Part shown: piece by piece, positions 57,013 through 64,000 of the stretch
Position numbering within the stretch: the first letter of the stretch is position 1
Layout of the letters: every line of letters begins with the position of its first letter
NCBI RefSeq assembly: GCF_002105195.1
Contig: NZ_MUHU01000001.1
Coordinates: 362,195-426,194 of the forward strand
Source: Derxia lacustris
GTDB lineage: Bacteria; Pseudomonadota; Gammaproteobacteria; Burkholderiales; Burkholderiaceae_E
Reading direction: 5' to 3'
Length of the DNA stretch: 64,000 bases
Notes under the pieces: generated by a model
The model's database searches: none
What the model was told of the DNA's origin: nothing
The model's input: only the letters and a program-made list of their open reading frames with translations
Translations under genes and position numbers: made by a program

Positions 57013-58383
57013 ATGACACCGAACAAACTCACGACCCGCCTGCTCGCCGCGCTCCTCCCCGCCGCACTGATTGCCTGCGGCAGCGGCGGCAGCAGCTCCA
57101 GCGGCACGACCAGCACGCCGTTCTCGGCCTCGGTCGCGCGCCAGATCGACGACATCGCGGTGCAGGTGGCCAGCGCCTATGCCGCCAGCCTGGCCTTCGA
57201 CGTGTGCTCGGCCTGCCTGTCGCGCGACTACGCCATCGCCTATGTGGCCGCGCACGACACGCTCAACGGCATCAAGCGCAGCTATGAGCCGCTGGTGTAC
57301 AGCGGCCTGTCGCAGCCCGATGCCGAGCCGAATGCCGCCGTGGCGGCCGCGATGCGCGCGGTGTTCCGCGCCACGCTGCCCGAGCAGTCCGGCATCTATG
57401 AACCGGCCTTCACCGCGCTGCTGGCCGCGATTGCCGACGGCAGCGCCAAGAGCAAGGGCATCGCGCTGGGCGAGGCGGTCGCGCAGGCGGTGCTGGCCTC
57501 GCGCGGCAGCGACGGTGCCAGCGCCGACAACACCCTGCCGGCCGGCTATGTGCAGCCCGACAGCGTGCCCGCCGGCGCCGGCGTCTATGCGCTCACCAGC
57601 GGCGCCACTCAGCTGGCCGTGCCGGGCTGGGGCAAGGTGGCGCCGTTCGCCATCACCTCGGCGGCCGGCTATGTGAGCCAGCTCAGCGCGCCCTATGGCG
57701 GCAGCTTCGGCAGCGATTTCGGCGGCACCGCCTACGCCACCGACCTGGCCGAAGTGCGCTGCATCGGCAGCACGCTGGCCGCGCCCTCGGGCTGCGCCAC
57801 GCTGCGCGCCAGTGGCGACGATGCCAAGGCGCGGTTCTGGTTCGAGAACTCGCCGACGATGTGGAACCGCATCGCGGCCATCGCCGCCACCAATGCCGGC
57901 CTCGACGGCGCGGCGCGCATCCGGCTGCATGCGCTGGTCAACGTGGCCATCGCCGACAGCCTGATCGTGTCCTATGCCGCGCAATACCAGTTCAACCTGT
58001 GGCGGCCCGAAACCGCCGTGCGCTACGCCAATCTGGCCGGCGGCACGGCCGACACCAGCTGGCAGCCGCTCGGCTACTCCGACAGCGACCACCGCACGCC
58101 GGCCTCGCCGGGCTATCCGGCCACCGACGTGACCGCCGCCGGCGCCGCCCAGGCCGTGCTCGACAGCGTGTTCGCGGCCGGCGCGCGCAGCTTTGCCGCG
58201 ACCAGCACTTCGGCCAGCGGCACGCGCAGCTTTGCCGACTTTGCCGCCGCCGCGCGCGAAGCCGCCGATGCCCAGGTGCTGCTCGGCTTCAACTTCCGCG
58301 CCGGCGTGGAGGACGGACTGGTGATCGGCCGCCGCGTCGGCGCCGACATCGTCGCCAGCAAGATGCGCGCAGTGGCGCAGTGA
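57013..58383 (+). CDS. vanadium-haloperoxidase-like lipoprotein with degenerate active site
   Basis: A 456-aa lipoprotein with lipobox LIAC (Cys22) and a Gly/Ser linker, homologous in layout to the preceding gene ('AAHDTLNGI', 'VPGWGKVAPFA', 'YQFNLWRPETAVRYA'). The active site is almost entirely lost. Lys is Gln324, the PSGH His is Asp372, Ser-Arg is Ala420-Gln421, and the vanadate His is Asn427. Only Arg331 of the WRP motif remains. The frame is intact with no stop codons, so it looks like a retained pseudoenzyme. It might bind a ligand or pair with the active copy. Confidence 0.8.
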   Translation: MTPNKLTTRLLAALLPAALIACGSGGSSSSGTTSTPFSASVARQIDDIAVQVASAYAASLAFDVCSACLSRDYAIAYVAAHDTLNGIKRSYEPLVYSGLSQPDAEPNAAVAAAMRAVFRATLPEQSGIYEPAFTALLAAIADGSAKSKGIALGEAVAQAVLASRGSDGASADNTLPAGYVQPDSVPAGAGVYALTSGATQLAVPGWGKVAPFAITSAAGYVSQLSAPYGGSFGSDFGGTAYATDLAEVRCIGSTLAAPSGCATLRASGDDAKARFWFENSPTMWNRIAAIAATNAGLDGAARIRLHALVNVAIADSLIVSYAAQYQFNLWRPETAVRYANLAGGTADTSWQPLGYSDSDHRTPASPGYPATDVTAAGAAQAVLDSVFAAGARSFAATSTSASGTRSFADFAAAAREAADAQVLLGFNFRAGVEDGLVIGRRVGADIVASKMRAVAQ

Positions 58384-58431
58384 TCGGCCGCGCCGCGCGG
58401 GCGCTTGAGCCGGGCCGGCGGCGCAGGCTGC

Positions 58432-59082
58432 TCAGCCGCGCGGGCCGGCCAGCTTGCTGCGCAGCATCTGCAGCGCCAGCGGCGCGAGCGACAGCACGAT
58501 GACCGCCAGCATCACCAGCGGCAGGTTGTTCTTGATGACCGGAATCTGGCCGAACAGATAGCCCGCCCCCACAAACAGCCCGACCCACAGCGCGCCGCCC
58601 GTCACCGAGTAGAGCTGGAAGCGGCCGTGCGGCATCGCCCCCAGCCCGGCCACGAAGGGCGCAAAGGTGCGCACCAGCGGCACGAAGCGCGACACGATCA
58701 GCGTGAACGAGCCGTACTTGTCATAGAAGGCATGGGTCTTGGCCAGCGTCTCTTTCGACAGGATGCGCGAGCGGCCGCTGTTGAACAGCTTCGGTCCGAT
58801 CCAGCGGCCGATCCAGTAGTTGCTGGTGTTGCCCAGCACCGCCGCGATGAACAGCAGCACCAGCAGCAGCATCACGTCCGGCCCGCCGCCGATGCCGGCC
58901 AGCGCGCCCAGCACGAACAGGAAGGAATCGCCCGGCAGCCAGGGCGTGACCACCAGGCCGGTTTCCGCGAACACGATCAGGAACACCAGCACATAGAGCC
59001 AGACGCCGTACACCGCCCAGAAATCGGCGATGTGCTTGTCGAGATGGACGAGGAAATCGAAGGCTTGCAGGAGTAGGTCCAC
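58432..59082 (-). CDS. DedA family membrane protein
   Basis: A 216-aa inner-membrane protein of the DedA/SNARE-associated family, implicated in lipid carrier recycling and membrane homeostasis. Family motifs are 'FAETGLVVTPWLPGDSFLFVLGAL', 'GNTSNYWIGRWIG' and 'SRFVPLVRTFAPFVAGLGAM', which include the conserved Glu, Asp and Arg residues. Divergent from mutL by 90 bases and convergent with the haloperoxidase-like gene. Confidence 0.92.
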   Translation of the reverse strand: MDLLLQAFDFLVHLDKHIADFWAVYGVWLYVLVFLIVFAETGLVVTPWLPGDSFLFVLGALAGIGGGPDVMLLLVLLFIAAVLGNTSNYWIGRWIGPKLFNSGRSRILSKETLAKTHAFYDKYGSFTLIVSRFVPLVRTFAPFVAGLGAMPHGRFQLYSVTGGALWVGLFVGAGYLFGQIPVIKNNLPLVMLAVIVLSLAPLALQMLRSKLAGPRG

Positions 59083-59160
59083 GTCGGTCTTGGAGGAGTC
59101 AGGAAGGGAGCGGCGAGTTTACCGAGCGGCCATGACGTCGGCCGGCCAGCCGCCGATTTC

Positions 59161-59166
59161 TATAAT
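59161..59166 (+). promoter_or_regulatory. mutL: consensus -10 box directly before mutL
   Basis: TATAAT matches the consensus exactly and ends six bases before the mutL ATG. Transcription would start at or next to the A of the ATG. No -35 match is seen. Confidence 0.45.
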
Positions 59167-59172
59167 CGGGCG

Positions 59173-61206
59173 ATGAAGAAGCTGCCGTTTCCCGTTTTTT
59201 CCGCCGCTGCCGAGGGTTCGGAGCGGGCGGCCACGCCCGGCGGTGCCGCGCCGGCGCGCCGCATCCTGCCGCTGCCCGATGCGCTCATCTCGCAGATCGC
59301 CGCCGGCGAGGTGGTCGAGCGGCCGGCATCGGTGGTGAAGGAGCTGGTCGAGAACGCGCTCGACGCCGGCGCGACCCGCGTCGCGGTGCGGCTGGAAGAA
59401 GGCGGCGTGCGGCGGGTGCGCGTCAGCGACGACGGTCGCGGCATTGCGCCCGACGATCTCGCGCTGGCGCTGACCCGCCATGCCACGTCCAAGATCGCCA
59501 GCCTGAGCGAGCTGGAATCGGTCGCATCGCTGGGTTTCCGCGGCGAGGCGCTGGCGTCGATCGCGTCGGTCGCCAATCTGGCGCTCACCACCCGCGCCAC
59601 CGACGCGCCGCATGCCTTGCAGGTCCACAACCATCACGGCCCGCTCGAAGTCGGCCCGGCCGCGAGCGCCGGCCTGGGCGCGACCGGCACCACGGTGGAT
59701 GTGACCGACCTCTATTTCTCCACCCCGGCGCGGCGCAAGTTTTTGAAGAGCGAGCAGACCGAGTACGGCCATTGCGCCGAGGTGCTGCGGCGCATTGCGC
59801 TGGCCCGGCCGGACGTGGAATTCACGCTGTTGCATGGCAGCCGCACCACGCTCAATCTGGCGGGCGCGAGCCGGCAGGCGCGGCTGGTGGCGGTGCTGGG
59901 CGAGGAATTCGCGCGCAGCGTGGTAGATCTGGAAGAGACGGCCGGCGACATCGCGCTGGCGGGCGCCATCGGCCTGCCGGTGGCCGCGCGGGCGCGGGCC
60001 GATACGCAGTACTTCTATGTGAACGGGCGCTTCGTGCGCGACCGGCTGCTGGCGCATGCGGTGCGCGCCGCCTATGCCGACGTGCTGCACGGCGACCGCC
60101 AGCCGGCCTATGTGCTGGCGCTCACGCTCGATCCGCGACTGGTGGATGTGAACGTGCATCCGGCCAAGACCGAGGTGCGGTTTCGCGACGGGCGCGCGGT
60201 GCATCAGTTCGTGTTTCATGCGGTGCAACGCGCGCTGGCGCGACCGGCCGGCGCGCTGGCGTCGGGGACGGTGCTGGGTGAAGCGGTAAGCGGCGCGCCT
60301 GCGGCGGCGACTGCACCGCCCGCACCGCCCGCCGTCAGTCCGCGCCCGGCGCCGCCGCCGGTGCAGGCGCCGCTCGACCTGCAAGCGCTCGCGGCCCGGC
60401 TGCCGGCGCGACCGTCGGTGCTCGACCGCGCCGAGACCGACGCTGCCGCCAGCTGGCCCGCCGGCAACCGACCGTGGCGCGCCGCGCCCTCGGGCCAGCT
60501 CGATCCGGTCGGTTTCGGTCGCGCGCCGACCGATGCCGGCCCGGCCGCCGCGCCGCTCATGCAAGCGCAGGCTGCCGAGCCGCCCGCGCCCTATCGCGTG
60601 ACCGCCGCCGCAGCGACCGAGGCACAGCCGCTCGGCCAGGCGCTGGCCCAGTTGCATGGCGTGTATGTGCTGGCACAGAACGCCGCCGGACTGGTGCTCG
60701 TCGACATGCATGCGGCCCATGAGCGCGCAGTCTACGAGCGTCTCAAGCGGTCGCTCGCCAACGCCGCGCTGCCGGTGCAGCGGCTGCTGATTCCTGCAAC
60801 CTTCTTTGCCAGCGAAGTGGAAATCGGCACCGCGCTCGAAGCGCGCGCGCTGCTGGAGCAGCTGGGTTTCGAGCTCGATCAAGTGTCGCCGACCACGCTG
60901 GCGGTGCGTTCGGTGCCGGCGCTGCTGCGCGAGGCCGATGCCGCCGCGCTGGCCCGCGCGGTGCTGCGCGAGCTGGCCGAGACCGGCGGCTCGCGCCTGC
61001 TGGCCGAGCGCCAGAACGAGCTGCTGGCCACGATGGCCTGCCACGGCGCGGTGCGCGCCAACCGCAAGCTCACCGTCGAGGAAATGAACGCGCTGCTGCG
61101 CGACATGGAAGCCACCGAGCGTGCCGATGAATGCAATCACGGCCGCCCGACCTGGGTGCAACTCAGCCTCGCCGATCTCGACCGGCTGTTCCTGCGCGGC
61201 CGATGA
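59173..61206 (+). CDS. mutL: DNA mismatch repair protein MutL
   Basis: GHKL ATPase that links MutS to strand incision. The 677-aa protein has the N-terminal ATPase motifs 'AAGEVVERPASVVKELVENALDAGA', 'DDGRGI' and 'GFRGEALASI', then a Pro/Ala-rich linker (about 365-470) and the dimerisation domain. The C-terminal domain carries DMHAAHERAVYE at 511-522, which fits the endonuclease metal motif DQHA-x2-E-x4-E apart from Met for Gln, plus 'ACHGAVRAN' and 'CNHGRP'. It is therefore probably an endonuclease-type MutL. The N-terminus is about 28 residues longer than in E. coli. There is no Shine-Dalgarno. Confidence 0.95.
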   Translation: MKKLPFPVFSAAAEGSERAATPGGAAPARRILPLPDALISQIAAGEVVERPASVVKELVENALDAGATRVAVRLEEGGVRRVRVSDDGRGIAPDDLALALTRHATSKIASLSELESVASLGFRGEALASIASVANLALTTRATDAPHALQVHNHHGPLEVGPAASAGLGATGTTVDVTDLYFSTPARRKFLKSEQTEYGHCAEVLRRIALARPDVEFTLLHGSRTTLNLAGASRQARLVAVLGEEFARSVVDLEETAGDIALAGAIGLPVAARARADTQYFYVNGRFVRDRLLAHAVRAAYADVLHGDRQPAYVLALTLDPRLVDVNVHPAKTEVRFRDGRAVHQFVFHAVQRALARPAGALASGTVLGEAVSGAPAAATAPPAPPAVSPRPAPPPVQAPLDLQALAARLPARPSVLDRAETDAAASWPAGNRPWRAAPSGQLDPVGFGRAPTDAGPAAAPLMQAQAAEPPAPYRVTAAAATEAQPLGQALAQLHGVYVLAQNAAGLVLVDMHAAHERAVYERLKRSLANAALPVQRLLIPATFFASEVEIGTALEARALLEQLGFELDQVSPTTLAVRSVPALLREADAAALARAVLRELAETGGSRLLAERQNELLATMACHGAVRANRKLTVEEMNALLRDMEATERADECNHGRPTWVQLSLADLDRLFLRGR

Positions 61207-61238
61207 CGCCGGCATCAGCCAGCGTCATGGCCCGGGCT

Positions 61239-62006
61239 TCACTCGTCCTCGGCGCGGAACTGATCCGGCTTGATCTGGTGCTTGCGCATCAGCTCGAAGA
61301 AGGCGCGGCGGTTCTTGCGCGCGATGCGGGCGGCGGCCGAGATGTTGCCGTTGCAGCGCAGCAGCAGGCTCTCGATATAGCCGCGCTCGAAGGCCGAGAC
61401 GATGCGCGTCTTGATCTGCCGCAGCGATTCGCCGCGACCTTCGCCGCCATTGGCATTGCCGAACAGCGAGGCGAAGCTCGGCGCGGCGCCGTTCATGGCG
61501 CGCTCGGTGCGGCCGGTCACGATGTCGATGCGGGCCACGTATTCGGCGGCGCTGGCACGCGCCGAGATGAAATCGCCGACGCCGGCCGAGAACAGCTCGG
61601 CCACCTGGGCGCGGGTCAGGCCATCGGCCACTGCCAGCACGCTGGTGTTGGGGCTGGCCAGCCGGCGGCCGGTGATGAGCGCACCCAGCGTGGCGATATC
61701 GTCGGCATCGACGAACAGCACCACCACCTGGCCCGGCGCCGAGCCGAAGCTGCCGCTGTGCAGCTCGGTGCGCAGCGAAAGCTCGCCGGCAAGGCGGGCC
61801 GCCAGCTCGGCAGCCTGGGCCGAGAAGCGCTCGTCGGCGACGATCGAGCAATGCGTGCGCGGCACGCCACCCTCGACCACCCGGCCCAGACTGATGCCGC
61901 GACCGCGCTCGCCGCCGGGCAGCGAAGCGGACGGAACCGTGCTCGCGCTCAGCATCCGGAGCGCTTGCGAGACGAAGGCGGTGGTGGGGTTGTTGCCGGT
62001 TTCCAT
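61239..62006 (-). CDS. Fis-type HTH protein with receiver-like N-terminal domain
   Basis: A 255-aa predicted regulator. The C-terminal 50 residues are a Fis/NtrC-type DNA-binding helix set ('[36 protein letters not shown]'-like, with the N-G-N-x-S-x-A-A-R core). The central region (about 55-165) alternates beta-strand and helix like a response-regulator receiver ('[10 protein letters not shown]', 'TSVLAVADG', '[11 protein letters not shown]'). The conserved Lys is replaced by Ala, and there is no AAA+ domain. GGGAG lies six bases before the ATG at 62006, which decides the start over 62012. Targets are unknown. Convergent with mutL. Confidence 0.75.
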   Translation of the reverse strand: METGNNPTTAFVSQALRMLSASTVPSASLPGGERGRGISLGRVVEGGVPRTHCSIVADERFSAQAAELAARLAGELSLRTELHSGSFGSAPGQVVVLFVDADDIATLGALITGRRLASPNTSVLAVADGLTRAQVAELFSAGVGDFISARASAAEYVARIDIVTGRTERAMNGAAPSFASLFGNANGGEGRGESLRQIKTRIVSAFERGYIESLLLRCNGNISAAARIARKNRRAFFELMRKHQIKPDQFRAEDE

Positions 62007-62078
62007 GTGCATCTCCCTTGATGTGTCAGTGATGACCCTGGTGAGCCAGGGGTTCGGCACGTCGGACCTTGCGGTCGA

Positions 62079-62084
62079 TACAAT
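62079..62084 (+). promoter_or_regulatory. miaA: candidate -10 element for miaA
   Basis: TACAAT lies 23 bases before the miaA start in the 100-bp gap divergent from the HTH gene. No good -35 is seen. Confidence 0.35.
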
Positions 62085-62106
62085 CCGCGCGCCTTCCGAA
62101 AACCTG

Positions 62107-63105
62107 ATGAACCGCCCAAACCCACAAAACCGACCGCTCATCGCCCTCATGGGCCCGACTGCGTCGGGCAAGACCGCCGCCGCACTCGATCTGGCGGACT
62201 GGCTGGCCGGGGGTGGCGTGGCCGGCGTCACGGGCGCCGAGATCGTCTCGGTCGACTCCGCGCTCGTTTACCGGGGCATGGACATCGGCACGGCCAAGCC
62301 CGATCGCGAGGAGCTCGCGCGGCTGCCGCACCACCTGATCGATATCTGCGAACCCGACCAGCCCTACTCGGCGGCGCGATTCGCGGCCGATGCGCGAGCC
62401 GCCATCGAGGCGATCCGCGCGCGCGGCAGGCTGCCGCTGCTGGTGGGCGGGACGATGCTGTACTTCAAGGCGCTGCTCGATGGCATCGATGCGCTGCCCG
62501 AAGCCGATGCCGAGATCCGCGCCGAGCTCGACGCCAAGGCCTCGGCACTCGGCTGGCCGGCACTGCACTGCGAACTGGCCCGCATCGATCCGGCCACGGC
62601 CGCCCGGCTGCAACCCAACGACGCCCAGCGCATCCAGCGCGCGCTCGAAGTGCATCGCATCAGCGGACGCACGCTTACCGACTGGTTCGAGCAGGCGCGC
62701 CGCGAACGCGAAACGCAGCGCGACGCCGGCCTGGGCCGGGTGCTGCGCATTGCGCTCGAACCCTCGGATCGCGCGGTGCTGCACCGGCGCATCGCCGAGC
62801 GCTTCGACGTCATGCTCGAGGCCGGCTTCGTGGACGAGGTGCGCGCGCTGCGCGACCGGCCCGAACTGCATCCCGACCTGCCCGCGATCCGCGCTGTTGG
62901 CTACCGGCAGGCCTGGGCCTACCTCGATGGCGACTTCGATCTGGCTGAACTGCGCGCACGCGGCATCGCGGCGACCCGCCAGCTGGCCAAGCGCCAGCTC
63001 ACGTGGTTGCGCGGAATGCCGGATGTGCTGCGCATCGACAGCTTGGCGGCGGATGCGGGCCGGCAGCTGCGCGAGACCGTCGCGAATCAGCTGCGAAACG
63101 AGTGA
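62107..63105 (+). CDS. miaA: tRNA dimethylallyltransferase
   Basis: Adds a dimethylallyl group to A37 of tRNAs reading UNN codons. The 332-aa protein has the P-loop 'GPTASGKT' at residues 16-23, '[19 protein letters not shown]', '[18 protein letters not shown]', '[15 protein letters not shown]', '[11 protein letters not shown]' and 'AVGYRQAW'. The ATG at 62107 fits the family N-terminus; the longer frame upstream is antisense to the HTH gene. It follows mutL in the neighbourhood, as in many proteobacteria. Confidence 0.95.
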   Translation: MNRPNPQNRPLIALMGPTASGKTAAALDLADWLAGGGVAGVTGAEIVSVDSALVYRGMDIGTAKPDREELARLPHHLIDICEPDQPYSAARFAADARAAIEAIRARGRLPLLVGGTMLYFKALLDGIDALPEADAEIRAELDAKASALGWPALHCELARIDPATAARLQPNDAQRIQRALEVHRISGRTLTDWFEQARRERETQRDAGLGRVLRIALEPSDRAVLHRRIAERFDVMLEAGFVDEVRALRDRPELHPDLPAIRAVGYRQAWAYLDGDFDLAELRARGIAATRQLAKRQLTWLRGMPDVLRIDSLAADAGRQLRETVANQLRNE

Positions 63106-63380
63106 CGGCTGCGCGTTTGCGCCTTCCGTCGTCTGCTTCGAGGTTGCCCGCTTGTCCACACGCCGCTCCGTTGGGATCGGCAGCGACGCAGGTCGCTGCC
63201 ACGGAACTCATGCTGCGCAGCGGCATCCCACGGATGACTAACTGATCCAGAACACCCGGAGAAAATTGTCTTCATCCGGGCTTCGGGCAGGCCGGGAGGC
63301 TTGCCGAGCACCGGCATTGCGCCGGTGCGCTGCCGGTCGCAGACCGGCAAATTCACCCGAACGGGCGATAAAACTGGCGC

Positions 63381-64000
63381 TCAGATTACGGTCGTCGGCG
63401 CGACGCCGGCCACAGCAGGCTCGATCCGTCCGATGGTGAACACGGTTTCGCCACCGGCCGCGAGCGTCGCACTGACGGCGGCCGCATCGGCCGGCGCCAC
63501 CACGATGACCATGCCGATGCCGCAATTGAACACGCGATGCATCTCGTCGTCGGCGACGTTGCCATTGGCTTGCAGCCAGTCGAACACCGGCGGACGCGAC
63601 CACGATGCCTTGTCGAGCGCGGCGCGCGTGGTGTCGGGCAGCACGCGCGGCACGTTCTCGGTCAGGCCGCCGCCGGTGATGTGGGCCAGGCCCTTGATCG
63701 CCGCGCCGTGGGCTGCGAGCGCGGCGAGCACCGACTTCACATAGATGCGCGTCGGCGCCATGAGTGCGTGGCCGAGCGGCTGGCCGTGGAAATCGGCGTC
63801 CAGGTCGGGCGCGGCGCGCTCGATGATCTTGCGCACCAGCGAATAGCCATTGGAATGCGGCCCGCTCGACAGCAGGCCGAGCACCACGTCGCCCGGCACG
63901 ATGCTCTTGCCGTCGATGATCTTGCTCTTCTCGACCGCGCCGACCGCGAAGCCGGCCAGGTCGTACTCGCCGTCGGGATACATGCTGGGCATCTCGGCGG
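63381..64000 (-). CDS. purM: phosphoribosylformylglycinamidine cyclo-ligase, C-terminal part
   Basis: AIR synthetase of purine synthesis. Only the last 206 or so residues are in the window; the 5' end lies beyond the right edge. Visible PurM blocks are '[24 protein letters not shown]', '[18 protein letters not shown]', '[16 protein letters not shown]' and 'NCGIGMVIV'. The 275-bp gap between its stop and miaA holds no gene I can support. Confidence 0.93.
   Translation of the reverse strand, partial: AEMPSMYPDGEYDLAGFAVGAVEKSKIIDGKSIVPGDVVLGLLSSGPHSNGYSLVRKIIERAAPDLDADFHGQPLGHALMAPTRIYVKSVLAALAAHGAAIKGLAHITGGGLTENVPRVLPDTTRAALDKASWSRPPVFDWLQANGNVADDEMHRVFNCGIGMVIVVAPADAAAVSATLAAGGETVFTIGRIEPAVAGVAPTTVI

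Overview
The window is very GC-rich chromosomal DNA, by eye close to 70% G+C. It comes from a Gram-negative beta-proteobacterium, most likely of the order Burkholderiales. Two conserved gene orders support this: exbB-exbD-lpxK-Trm112-kdsB-adk (1-3.9 kb) and xseB-ispA-dxs near folE2 (16.8-20.9 kb). A DUF3579 gene, a murJ-SirB1 pair and lipid A/Kdo genes point the same way. I see no rRNA, tRNA, CRISPR array, insertion sequence, integrase or phage gene, and no large change in base composition. It reads as stable chromosome with a few accessory metabolic modules.

Region by region: 0-4 kb is cell-envelope energisation and LPS precursor synthesis, ending with adk and a clear terminator. 4-9.3 kb holds a gamma-glutamyltransferase lipoprotein, a SirB1-type protein, the lipid II flippase MurJ and ribosomal protein S20. 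9.4-14.6 kb is an arginine block (argD, argF, argG) with a chorismate-mutase-like lipoprotein between argF and argG; ArgG carries an unusual Lys/Ala-rich tail. 14.7-24.3 kb has murB, yajQ, folE2, the xseB-ispA-dxs isoprenoid operon, a divergent Rieske oxygenase, a DMT transporter and a sulfurtransferase. 24.4-34.6 kb is redox and accessory metabolism: two c-type di-heme peroxidase-like proteins, a metallophosphoesterase lipoprotein, a globin, metY, a ZIP transporter, a dienelactone hydrolase and an acyl-CoA ligase. 35-42.8 kb has a zincin lipoprotein overlapped by a molybdopterin oxidoreductase, then recG and a KimA-like permease.

The most distinctive parts lie between 42.8 and 58.4 kb. The first is a probable ketone catabolism module on the minus strand: AraC regulator, Baeyer-Villiger monooxygenase, MetX-like alpha/beta hydrolase and a SphA-type outer-membrane protein. 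Tandem 18-bp direct repeats spaced 21 bp sit in the putative promoter. The second is a five-gene peptide ABC importer divergent from an M20 amidohydrolase. The third is a tandem pair of vanadium-haloperoxidase/PAP2-like lipoproteins. The first copy keeps the vanadate-site residues, whereas the second has lost nearly all of them.

The window ends with dedA, mutL (possibly leaderless), a Fis-type HTH regulator with a degenerate receiver-like N-terminus, miaA and the C-terminal part of purM, which runs off the right edge. All assignments come from reading protein motifs and gene context; no database search was possible.
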